This document shows, piece by piece, positions 53,210 through 61,581 of a stretch of 64,000 nt of DNA. Position 1 is the first letter of the stretch. Each line of letters starts with the position of its first letter. This DNA comes from Fidelibacterota bacterium (GTDB taxonomy: Bacteria > Fidelibacterota > Marinisomatia > Marinisomatales > TCS55), in assembly GCA_012964665.1 (NCBI GenBank), contig DTTO01000053.1, positions 1-64,000 on the forward strand. The letters run 5' to 3'. Below the pieces are notes generated by a model. That model made no database searches and was not told the origin of the DNA. It saw nothing but the letters and a program-made list of their open reading frames with translations. The position numbers and the translations under genes are program-made.

Positions 53210-55423
53210 ATGTCTATCTTTAACAGAGCAGAAGTTGTCGATCAAAATTTCAAAAAGTTCGTGAAAGAAGGGAATTTTCCCCCAGCACGTACAAATTTGC
53301 TACTATCCCAGACTAATATAAAAACGTCAGAACTGGTTTCCATCTTTGAATCTCAAGTATTGAGTCGACACATGGATCTGAAGGCACGGCTCTTGAAAGA
53401 TAAAGGAAAATGTTTTTATACCATTGGAAGTTCTGGGCACGAAGGAAATGCAGTATTTGGAAAAGTATTTCCATACACGGACATGGCATTTCTTCATTAT
53501 CGAAGTGGACCGTTTTTTATTGAGCGATCCAAACAGGTGCCAGGGACCACCCCCATTTATGATATGGCGCTATCGTTCATGGCATCATCAGAAGATCCTA
53601 TCAGTGGTGGGCGCCATAAAGTCATAGGTAGTAAGGCATTAAACATTCCGCCCCAAACTAGTACTATTGCTAGCCATTTTCCGAAAGCTGTGGGGACTGC
53701 TTTTTCCATCGATCGGGCGAAGGATCTAGATATTCCGGAGCGAAAGATAAAAAGCGGGAGTATCGTACTGTGCAGCTTCGGTGATGCTAGCGTAAACCAC
53801 GCCACAGCATTGAGCGCTTTCAACACAGCTAGTTGGATCACCAGCCAAGGTGGCCACATGCCAATTATTTTTATTTGTGAGGACAACGGTACGGGAATTT
53901 CCGTCCCAACCTATGATAAGTGGATTGAAAAAAATTTTGTAAATCGTACTGAGATGGTTTATATCCAAACCGATGGGCTCCATCTTATTGATTTGATGAT
54001 CAAAACACGCAGTGCTGAACAAGATTGCCGAATTAACCGCAGGCCCATTTTTCTCCATATGAAAACCGTGCGACTAATGGGCCATGCAGGCTCTGATGTG
54101 GAAGTCGGCTATCTATCTTTACCAGATATTGTAGAGACTGAATTCAACGATCCGCTACTTCATTCTTCACGAATACTTATGGAAAACCAATGTTTATCTG
54201 ATGATGATATTTTGAAACTTTATGAATCGTCTCGCAATCAGGTAAATCATGTTTTTGATGCATCCACGGTTCGGCCAAAACTGGAATCATCTAAAGATGT
54301 TATGGCATCCATCACAGCCATTAGAGAAAAAAGAACAGTACCAAAACAGCCTAGCACAAAGGAACGAAAATCATTATTTGGGAAAGAATTTAATCGCATA
54401 GAACAACCCCAGCACATGGCAAAACTCATTAATTATACCCTGTCTGATATCATGCTTCAATATCCGAATACGGTGGTATTTGGTGAAGACGTGGCCCAGA
54501 AAGGTGGTGTTTATCATGTAACGGCGGACCTGTATAAACAATTCGGCTTGCGTCGTGTATTTAACAGTCCATTGGATGAAACATCTATCATCGGGTTTGG
54601 CGTTGGATTTGGTCATAATGGGTTTATCCCAATCCCAGAAATCCAATTTCTTGCCTATCTTCATAATGCGGAGGATCAATTGCGCGGTGAAGCAGCCACA
54701 TTACCTTTTTTTTCTGAAGGACAATTCACAAATCCTATGGTGCTTCGTATTCCGGGGCTTGCCTATCAACAAGGGTTTGGGGGTCATTACCATAATGATA
54801 ATTCACTCACGATTTTTAGAGACATCCCTGGGCTGATCCTTGCGGTGCCGTCCAATGGTGCTGACGCAGCAAAAATGCTCAGGACAGCCGTTCGTGAAGC
54901 GTATGAGAACGGACGCGTTGTGGTATTTTTAGAACCGATCGCCCTTTACATGAAGAAAGACCTTCACGAACTTAAAGATAGAAAATGGAAATTTCAGTAT
55001 CCGGGGTTGGAGGAAGATATTCCTCTGGGTGAATTCGCTGAATATGGGAAAGGGAGGATACTCACTATTATCACATATGGGAATGGACTTTATTTATCGC
55101 TCCAGGCCCAATTGGAAATTGAGAATAGATTAAAGAAAAAGATCAAAGTGATCGACTTGCGGTGGCTGTCAGAAATTGATATACAAAAATTGTTAAAAGC
55201 AATTGGCACTTGCGTAAACGTGCTTATCGTTGATGAATGCCGACGAACCGGTTGCCATGGAGAAGGACTCATGGCTCAGTTGGTAAGTGAATCCGAAAGG
55301 CCGATGAACCTGAAACTCCATGCTGCGGAAGATAGTTTTATTCCACTTGGTGTGGCTGCCACGGCAACGCTTCCAAGTAAAGAATCTATTATCCAGAATG
55401 CCTTGGAATTGATAAATGGCTAA
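53210..55423 (+). CDS. Fused alpha/beta E1 component of a 2-oxoacid dehydrogenase
   Basis: 737 residues joining both E1 subunits. The alpha half (1-370) has CFYTIGSSGHEGNAV, the thiamine diphosphate motif GDASVNHATALSAFN (GDG-type, ending in N) and phosphorylation-loop-like IGSKALNIPPQTS. The beta half (about 400-737) starts AKLINYTLSDIMLQYPNTVVFGEDVAQKGGVYHVT and ends with the transketolase C-terminal fold. Such fusions are usually called branched-chain 2-oxoacid dehydrogenase E1. The neighbours, a homocitrate-synthase-like gene and a glutaryl-CoA dehydrogenase, suggest 2-oxoadipate as another possible substrate. E2 and E3 are not encoded here. Confidence 0.9.
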   Translation: MSIFNRAEVVDQNFKKFVKEGNFPPARTNLLLSQTNIKTSELVSIFESQVLSRHMDLKARLLKDKGKCFYTIGSSGHEGNAVFGKVFPYTDMAFLHYRSGPFFIERSKQVPGTTPIYDMALSFMASSEDPISGGRHKVIGSKALNIPPQTSTIASHFPKAVGTAFSIDRAKDLDIPERKIKSGSIVLCSFGDASVNHATALSAFNTASWITSQGGHMPIIFICEDNGTGISVPTYDKWIEKNFVNRTEMVYIQTDGLHLIDLMIKTRSAEQDCRINRRPIFLHMKTVRLMGHAGSDVEVGYLSLPDIVETEFNDPLLHSSRILMENQCLSDDDILKLYESSRNQVNHVFDASTVRPKLESSKDVMASITAIREKRTVPKQPSTKERKSLFGKEFNRIEQPQHMAKLINYTLSDIMLQYPNTVVFGEDVAQKGGVYHVTADLYKQFGLRRVFNSPLDETSIIGFGVGFGHNGFIPIPEIQFLAYLHNAEDQLRGEAATLPFFSEGQFTNPMVLRIPGLAYQQGFGGHYHNDNSLTIFRDIPGLILAVPSNGADAAKMLRTAVREAYENGRVVVFLEPIALYMKKDLHELKDRKWKFQYPGLEEDIPLGEFAEYGKGRILTIITYGNGLYLSLQAQLEIENRLKKKIKVIDLRWLSEIDIQKLLKAIGTCVNVLIVDECRRTGCHGEGLMAQLVSESERPMNLKLHAAEDSFIPLGVAATATLPSKESIIQNALELING

Positions 55424-56429
55424 AAAGCGGATTGTGGTTATTTGTCCAGGGCGAGGAACCTATACCCGCGAGACTTCAGGCTATTTAAAACCATACGGTG
55501 TTACCGCGCAGCCGCAGATTGAATGGATAGATAAACAGCGAAAGAATGCAGGCCTTCAAACAATTTCGGAGTTGGACGCTTCCACATTCAAATCGAAGAC
55601 CCATATGGCAGGTGAGAATGCATCTCCGCTGATCTATGCCTGTAGTCTATTGGACTTTCTATCGATCGATCAGGAGAAATATGAGATCACAGCAATTACT
55701 GGGAATTCCATGGGATGGTATATCGCTCTGGCGCTGGGCGGCGCCATGTCAAATAAAAATGCATATCACTTAATCCAAACAATGGGATCCATAATGATAA
55801 AAGGAATCATCGGTGGACAGATCATTTATCCCATTGTCAGTAAGAACTGGCAACCGGATGGCGCCAAAAAGGATATGGTATTATCAGAGATTGAAAAAGC
55901 TGGCGCCTTTGTATCTATTATTTTAGGAGGATATGTTGTCATCGGTGGTGAAAGTAAGGCGCTGGATGCCCTCTTAAAAAAACTCACTAAAGATGATCAA
56001 TATCCATTTCAATTACCTTTTCATGCGGCGTTCCATACACCACTGTTGGAGACTGTTTCAAGTAAAGCATTTGAAATGATATCAGAATCCACATTTAAAA
56101 ATCCCTCAATTCCATTGGTGGATGGCCGAGGGAAAATTTGGTCACCATTTTCGACTGATATACAAGCGCTTTATCGATACACCTTGGGAGATCAAGTAAC
56201 ACAATCCTACGATTTTACTTCAGCCGTTACTGTGGCCATAAAGGAATTTTGTCCAGATAAATTAGTTTTGCTTGGTCCAGGAAATACATTGGGTGGTGCC
56301 ATTGGACAAATTTTGATTCAAAATAATTGGCAGAACCTAAATTCGAAAAAAGCTTTTTTAGAGCGGCAAAATAATGATCCTTATCTAGTTTCAATGGGAA
56401 TGAAAGAGCAAAAGAATTTGGTATGCTAA
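55416..56429 (+). CDS. FabD-like acyltransferase lacking the malonyl-binding arginine
   Basis: 337 residues, FabD/lysophospholipase-like acyltransferase fold. Nucleophile Ser98 in GNSMG and catalytic His207 in FHTPLL are present. CPGRGTY replaces the usual F-P-G-Q-G-S/A-Q oxyanion-hole motif. The helix with the conserved arginine (R117 in E. coli FabD) reads LIQTMGSIM, with Met123 where Arg is expected. In polyketide loading domains, loss of this Arg goes with monocarboxylic acyl substrates. Overlaps E1 by 8 bp and the next gene by 7 bp, so it belongs to this pathway. Exact substrate unknown; no acyl carrier protein nearby. Confidence 0.8.
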   Translation: MAKKRIVVICPGRGTYTRETSGYLKPYGVTAQPQIEWIDKQRKNAGLQTISELDASTFKSKTHMAGENASPLIYACSLLDFLSIDQEKYEITAITGNSMGWYIALALGGAMSNKNAYHLIQTMGSIMIKGIIGGQIIYPIVSKNWQPDGAKKDMVLSEIEKAGAFVSIILGGYVVIGGESKALDALLKKLTKDDQYPFQLPFHAAFHTPLLETVSSKAFEMISESTFKNPSIPLVDGRGKIWSPFSTDIQALYRYTLGDQVTQSYDFTSAVTVAIKEFCPDKLVLLGPGNTLGGAIGQILIQNNWQNLNSKKAFLERQNNDPYLVSMGMKEQKNLVC

Positions 56430-57550
56430 ATCATCAAAAGATTGAAATTCTAGATTCCACTTTGAGAGAAGGGGAACAGACTCCAGGTGTCTCTTTTTCT
56501 GTGAAACAAAAAATTGCAATGATAAAACGATTAGATGCTTTTGGTATGGATTTTATTGAGTTGGGTCACCCAGTTGTGTCCCCTGATGTGTATGAAGCAG
56601 TAGAAACATTAAATGATCTTGAATTACATGCGAAAAAAATGGCTCACGGGAGGGCCAGTAAATCAGATATTAATGATGTAGCCACCATTGGTGTAAAATG
56701 GATGGGGATATTTTTTGGAACGTCACCATTGAGTTTGAAACACAAATTCAATGTAACAAAATCAGAAGCATTAAAGCGTATCGAAACATGTGTGAAGTAT
56801 GGTAAAGACAAAGGGCTCAAGCTTCGTTTTACTGCAGAAGACGCTAGTCGGACCAATTTAGATTTTCTAATACAGGTAGGACAAGTGGTCCAGGAGTGCG
56901 GAGCGGAGCGCTTTAGCCTGGCGGATACAGTAGGTTGCCTAACTCCCGCCAGGATGAAAGAACTTGTAACTAATATAAGATCAGAAATAGACCTTCCGCT
57001 CCATGTACATTGTCATAATGATTTTGGTTTGGCTACTGCCAATGCCCTCGCTGCATTGGAGTCAGGTGCTCAGTGTGTGGATGTAACCGTGAACGGGATG
57101 GGTGAGCGCTGCGGGTTGCCCCCTCTAGCCGAAGTGACCACAATCTTGACGGAGTTATACAAGGTCAACCACAATTGGGATTTGGGACTGCTTCCGGAAT
57201 TATCCAAACTGGTTGAATCGTTTTCTGGGCGTATATCCGAAGCGAACCAGCCGATTGTGGGAAAAAATGCGTTCACACATAAAGCTGGATTACACGTTAA
57301 AGCTGTTATGGAAGAACCAAAATCCTACGAAGCTATTTCGCCAGAAACTGTTTATCGGAAGAGACATATAGTTATCGATAAATACACAGGAAAAGCAGCA
57401 CTCAAAAACAAACTGGATATAATGGGAATGCACTTAAAGGACTGGCAATTAAAAGCCACTTTAAAAGAGATAAAAGCGCATCCAGAAAAAGTTTCCTGGA
57501 AAGATGACGAACTAATATCTCTCGCCAATTCAATTATAATAAAGGTGTAA
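56423..57550 (+). CDS. Homocitrate synthase-like / isopropylmalate synthase-family enzyme
   Basis: 375 residues, DRE-TIM metallolyase. DSTLREGEQTPG (about 11-22) has the metal Asp and catalytic Arg; metal histidines lie in VHCHNDFGLA; GMGERCG follows. FTHKAGLHVKAV and KYTGKAALKNKL resemble homocitrate synthases such as that of Thermus. The length of about 375 residues, without the leucine-regulatory domain of LeuA, also favours homocitrate synthase. Likely 2-oxoacid + acetyl-CoA to a hydroxy tricarboxylate; re-citrate and citramalate synthases are alternatives. Co-translated with the acyltransferase. Confidence 0.85.
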   Translation: MLNHQKIEILDSTLREGEQTPGVSFSVKQKIAMIKRLDAFGMDFIELGHPVVSPDVYEAVETLNDLELHAKKMAHGRASKSDINDVATIGVKWMGIFFGTSPLSLKHKFNVTKSEALKRIETCVKYGKDKGLKLRFTAEDASRTNLDFLIQVGQVVQECGAERFSLADTVGCLTPARMKELVTNIRSEIDLPLHVHCHNDFGLATANALAALESGAQCVDVTVNGMGERCGLPPLAEVTTILTELYKVNHNWDLGLLPELSKLVESFSGRISEANQPIVGKNAFTHKAGLHVKAVMEEPKSYEAISPETVYRKRHIVIDKYTGKAALKNKLDIMGMHLKDWQLKATLKEIKAHPEKVSWKDDELISLANSIIIKV

Positions 57551-57577
57551 TTTCCGTCACAATTAATAGGAATTTTC

Positions 57578-58750
57578 ATGAAAGAATTAGGCCCTGATTT
57601 TTACAATATTACGGATCTGCTTTCAGAAGAAGAATTACTGATTCAAAAAACAGCCCATGACTTTGTTCAGGCAGAGTTTATGCCAATTATTAACGAGCAT
57701 TATGAAAAGGCCACCTTTCCCATGGAATTAGCACCAAAACTGGGTAAACTGGGATTTATGGGCTCGGCCCTGCCAGAAAAATCAGGTGGTGCTGGCGTGA
57801 GCAATGTGGCTTACGGGTTGATTTTACATGAGCTTGAACGGGGTGATTCCGGACTACGCTCTTTTGCCAGTGTACAAGGGGCCTTGGTGATGTACCCCAT
57901 CCATTCCTATGGATCTGATGAGCAAAAAGCAAAATGGCTCCCCGCACTAGGTGCCGGTACCAAAATCGGTTGTTTTGGGCTCACCGAACCCAATTTTGGT
58001 TCAAATCCAGGAGGAATGGCTACGACCTGTAATAAAGAGGGAGATGTTTGGGTAATCAATGGCAGCAAAATATGGATTACCAATGGTTCTGTGGCCGATG
58101 TAGCAGTGGTTTGGGCCAAGGATAATAATGGTGTTATTCGAGGATTTTTGCTGGAAAAGGGGATGGACGGGTTTTCCGCTCCTCTACAGCATGGGAAATG
58201 GAGCCTACGAGCATCCGTCACATCAGAACTGGTGATGGATAACGTTCGCGTTCCTGATTCAGCCATGTTACCGAATATTGAAGGATTGAAAGGGCCGCTG
58301 AGTTGTCTAACCCAAGCTCGCTATGGAATATCTTGGGGTATGGTTGGGGCCGCTGTGGATTGTTACAACACAGCTTTGGAATATTCAAAGGACCGTAAAC
58401 AATTTTCCAAACCCATTGCCGGTTATCAACTCACCCAAGCCAAACTAGCAGAAATGATTACTCGGATTACAGAAGGGCAACTTTTAGTCTATCGCTTGGG
58501 TCGGTTGAAAGATGAAGGCAAAATGACCTTCCAGCAAGTGGCCATGGCCAAACGGAAAAACTGTGCTATGGCTCGAGATATTGCCCGGACTTCACGGGAG
58601 ATATTGGGAGCGAATGGTATCACAGAAGACTATTCTCCCATCCGCCACATGGCCAATATTGAGTCGGTCTATACTTACGAGGGTACCCACGAAATGCATA
58701 CATTGATTCTTGGTGAGGCAATAACTGGTATGGCAGCATTTGATTCTTAA
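57578..58750 (+). CDS. Glutaryl-CoA dehydrogenase
   Basis: 390 residues, acyl-CoA dehydrogenase fold. The diagnostic segment HELERGDSGLRSFASVQ contains Glu87, Arg94 and Ser95 at the positions of human glutaryl-CoA dehydrogenase. CFGLTEPNFGSNP, WITNGSVADVAVVWA, GFLLEKGMDGFSAP and ARYGISWG all match that family. Catalytic Glu368 is in YTYEGTHEMH. These fit the decarboxylating enzyme giving crotonyl-CoA. It lies 28 bp after the homocitrate-synthase-like gene and is probably the last gene of the operon. Electron acceptor (ETF) genes are not in the window. Confidence 0.92.
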   Translation: MKELGPDFYNITDLLSEEELLIQKTAHDFVQAEFMPIINEHYEKATFPMELAPKLGKLGFMGSALPEKSGGAGVSNVAYGLILHELERGDSGLRSFASVQGALVMYPIHSYGSDEQKAKWLPALGAGTKIGCFGLTEPNFGSNPGGMATTCNKEGDVWVINGSKIWITNGSVADVAVVWAKDNNGVIRGFLLEKGMDGFSAPLQHGKWSLRASVTSELVMDNVRVPDSAMLPNIEGLKGPLSCLTQARYGISWGMVGAAVDCYNTALEYSKDRKQFSKPIAGYQLTQAKLAEMITRITEGQLLVYRLGRLKDEGKMTFQQVAMAKRKNCAMARDIARTSREILGANGITEDYSPIRHMANIESVYTYEGTHEMHTLILGEAITGMAAFDS

Positions 58751-58825
58751 GGGAAGAATATTATTGTAAGTTTAACGGCCTCGGGAATATAAACTGCATA
58801 AAATTCTAAGATTGTTTTAAATATC

Positions 58826-59992
58826 GTGTTTGAAGCCTTTACTAACCGATTTGTCCCCGTTTCAAAAGAATCGGCACGGATCTACCGCGCAAAAATTGGC
58901 GTATTTCAGGGTTGGGTGTCCGTTTTTCTAAATGGTTTTTTATTTATTATAAAAATGGCTATCGGACTGATGGTAGGTGCCATCAGTGTGATTGCCGATG
59001 CAATCCACACTTTATCTGATGTCATTTCGTCTTCTCTCGTAATTTGGGGGTTCAGACAGGCTGAAAAGCCGGCCGATGTTGAACACCCCTATGGTCATGG
59101 CCGAGCAGAATATATTGCCACCTTGATTATTGCCACATTGCTGTGTGTGGCGGGTATAGAATTCATCGAAGTGGCCATTGATCGGATCCGCCACCCGGAA
59201 GTCGTCAAAGCAAAATGGTGGATGATAGTTGTGCTGGCAATAACTATCGTGTTAAAAGAGATCACAGCCCGGTACGCGGAATTTCTTTCATCTAAGATTG
59301 CTTCCGGTACCCTTCATGCCGATGCCTGGCACCACCGCACCGATGCTATATCCAGTCTGTTAGTTGTGGTTGCTATGATTGCGAGTACGTATGGTTATCC
59401 GGCTGTGGATGGATGGGCTGGCCTAGCAGTGTCTTTATTTCTAATCTATACCGGTTTTGAGATCGCCCGGGATGCAATCGATGACCTCATTGGGAAACCA
59501 CCCACAATGGAAGAAGTAGAAAGCATTCGGCAAATCGTTTTGGGAGTGGACGGTGTTTTAGGGGCTCATGATATCACTATCCATAGTTATGGACATGATA
59601 AATTTGTAAGTGTTCACGTAGAAATTGATGCTTCTGAAACTACGGCCGTGGCCCATGATATTTCTGAGGAAGTTGAAACACGTATTGAAAAAGCCATGGG
59701 AGTGGAGCCCACCGTACACATGGACCCGGTTCATCCAAAAAATCCTATGGTGCAGGATATCACTGTCTATTTAGATAAAGCTTGGTCAAAAGATGATCGG
59801 ATTACTGATATCCATGATATCCGCGTAGTAAATACAGAAAACCATCATTTGATTCTTTTTGGAATAAACGTAAAGGCTGGTTTGAGCCAAAACCAGATTG
59901 TGGAATGTTCTCAGTCCTTAGAAGATGATTTAAAGCGTAAATTTGATGGATTTGAGATCAATATCAAGGTATCGCCTCTCCACCGTTATTGA
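58826..59992 (+). CDS. CDF-family divalent cation efflux transporter
   Basis: 388 residues from a GTG start. Six membrane segments (about 30-225) with metal sites H61-x3-D65 (ADAIHTLSD) and HADAWHHRTDAISS in the fifth. The zinc-type histidines suggest Zn or mixed Zn/Fe/Mn export. The C-terminal cytosolic ferredoxin-like domain (about 230-300) contains HDITIHSYGHDKFVSVHVEID, and a second domain of about 80 residues follows (VQDITVYLDKAW...), making it longer than E. coli FieF. Convergent with birA, with no gap. Confidence 0.9.
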   Translation: MFEAFTNRFVPVSKESARIYRAKIGVFQGWVSVFLNGFLFIIKMAIGLMVGAISVIADAIHTLSDVISSSLVIWGFRQAEKPADVEHPYGHGRAEYIATLIIATLLCVAGIEFIEVAIDRIRHPEVVKAKWWMIVVLAITIVLKEITARYAEFLSSKIASGTLHADAWHHRTDAISSLLVVVAMIASTYGYPAVDGWAGLAVSLFLIYTGFEIARDAIDDLIGKPPTMEEVESIRQIVLGVDGVLGAHDITIHSYGHDKFVSVHVEIDASETTAVAHDISEEVETRIEKAMGVEPTVHMDPVHPKNPMVQDITVYLDKAWSKDDRITDIHDIRVVNTENHHLILFGINVKAGLSQNQIVECSQSLEDDLKRKFDGFEINIKVSPLHRY

Positions 59993-60760
59993 TCAATTAA
60001 TTTCTCCTGAATAAAATTGGATTTCTTTTCCATCTACCTCAATTACTGCCGATCCTGATTCACCCAGTGATTTAAATATTCCGGAAACAATTTCATCGCC
60101 TTTGTGGAACTGAATTTCTTCTTTCAAATGGCCGCAAGCAGCTTCCCATTCAAATTGTATTTTATCTATATTTTTGGGAAGGCCGCTAATCCATGGTTCC
60201 AATTCGTTTAGAATTTCAGCCAAGACCCTTTCTCTTTGGTAAAATTTTTTCGATGCTATATGCAAGGAATTGGCGCTTGATTGAATTGCAGGGTCAAAAT
60301 CTTCTTTGGTTTCATTTACATTGAGCCCAATACCAATTACAACCTGATTGAGAAGATTTCCTTTGACCTTTGATTCACAAAGGATACCGCCGATTTTTTT
60401 ACCATTTAACAACAAATCATTAGGCCATTTTAATTTTACTGATGCATTAAATTGCGCCAGAGCTTTTTGAATAGCAACGCCAGAAAGTATCGGCAGCCAT
60501 CCAGAAATTACTGGTTCTAAATCAGAAAAAAGTAGGATAGAAAATGTGAGACTTTTATCCGGTGCTGCGTACCATTTTCGATCAGAGCGACCCCGACCCT
60601 TATATTGGTTATCTGTAATCAAAAGGGCGCCCGATTGAACGCCCTCATCAATAATTTCCCAAGCCTCTGAGTTTGTGGACTCCAGCCGACCATAGTATTC
60701 GATCTGTTGACCAAGAAACCTGGTTTTTAAATTGGCCTGGACCAGGCTGGTGAAAATCAT
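59993..60760 (-). CDS. birA: Biotin--[acetyl-CoA-carboxylase] ligase
   Basis: 255 residues. The catalytic glycine loop reads GRGRSDRKWYAAPDKSLTFSILL; KLKWPNDLLLNGKKIGGILCE carries the conserved Lys; the C-terminal SH3-like domain (FHKGDEIVSGIFKSLGESGSAVI) is intact. There is no N-terminal winged helix, so it is a ligase only and not the biotin repressor. It serves biotin-dependent carboxylases such as propionyl-CoA carboxylase, which would feed the mutase upstream. Confidence 0.94.
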   Translation of the reverse strand: MIFTSLVQANLKTRFLGQQIEYYGRLESTNSEAWEIIDEGVQSGALLITDNQYKGRGRSDRKWYAAPDKSLTFSILLFSDLEPVISGWLPILSGVAIQKALAQFNASVKLKWPNDLLLNGKKIGGILCESKVKGNLLNQVVIGIGLNVNETKEDFDPAIQSSANSLHIASKKFYQRERVLAEILNELEPWISGLPKNIDKIQFEWEAACGHLKEEIQFHKGDEIVSGIFKSLGESGSAVIEVDGKEIQFYSGEIN

Positions 60761-60766
60761 GTCAAT

Positions 60767-61435
60767 TTATGCGTTAGGGTCTAGTTTTTCCCGCAGTTTC
60801 AGGGTCATGCCTGGCGTAAGTATGCCAGCATTGGCCTTGATAGTTTCTTCATTATCCCAAAGCAAAATAATCCATGATTTTGCATCACCGTATTTTTCTC
60901 CAGATATGTTCCATAGGTTATCTCCAGATTTCACAGTGTAAGCCAAATAAGTTGGTTCTGCTATTTTTGCTGAAATGCGTTCCTTTTGAATGTTCAGAAA
61001 ATTGTAGGGATAAATAATATTAGGATTATTTCCAATATTATCTTTATTCCAAGCATAGATATTCCGCCATAGACGAAAATCGCCATATTCTTTTTTGGCG
61101 ATTTTAATCAAGTAATCATTGGGCAGAACCATATATTTTTCCCATGCAAAATCAGGGAATAAAACTTCCGGATCGATCTTGATTTCATTTTTCTGTTGCT
61201 CTGCCACTGTGTTTTTATCCGTATTCATGTCGATAGCTGGGCCATGTTCCAGCATATCGGCAGTGCTGCTTTCTTCAGCTGCGAATGTAGCTTCTTGTGG
61301 TGCAGGTAATTTCGCTCTTTCAAATTCGCTTGAATTCTGTACTGATTCAGTGTCCTGCAGTTCCAGAGGCGGGGCAGACTGTTTACCGCATGAAACAAAG
61401 ATGAATACTATTAAGAGTAATGTGGATTTTCTCAT
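60767..61435 (-). CDS. LysM-domain lipoprotein
   Basis: 222 residues, lipobox FVSC (Cys about 16). After a low-complexity linker (about 20-75) there are two LysM-like units: VLPNDYLIKIAKKEYGDFRLW...YPYNFLNI, then TVKSGDNLWNISGEKYGDAKSWIILLW...TPGMTLKL, the second a textbook LysM. It should bind peptidoglycan from the outer or inner membrane. 6 bp upstream of birA. Confidence 0.88.
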   Translation of the reverse strand: MRKSTLLLIVFIFVSCGKQSAPPLELQDTESVQNSSEFERAKLPAPQEATFAAEESSTADMLEHGPAIDMNTDKNTVAEQQKNEIKIDPEVLFPDFAWEKYMVLPNDYLIKIAKKEYGDFRLWRNIYAWNKDNIGNNPNIIYPYNFLNIQKERISAKIAEPTYLAYTVKSGDNLWNISGEKYGDAKSWIILLWDNEETIKANAGILTPGMTLKLREKLDPNA

Positions 61436-61457
61436 TTAACGATCCTTTATAACGAGG

Positions 61458-61475
61458 TTAGATATCAATATCTAA
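61458..61475. repeat. Short inverted repeat upstream of LysM gene
   Basis: TTAGATAT (61458-61465) and ATATCTAA (61468-61475) are perfect inverted arms around CA. It lies 23 bp upstream of the LysM gene start and downstream of the mutase stop. It could be an operator or a weak hairpin; there is no T-run after it, so it is a poor terminator. Confidence 0.4.
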
Positions 61476-61581
61476 TGATTTATTTTAAAAAACGAATCAA
61501 CGCGATAAATGTTCCAAATATGTATTATATCCGTTAATTCGCTTCATGAAATTCTACTAAATATATTGAAGAAAAAAGAGT

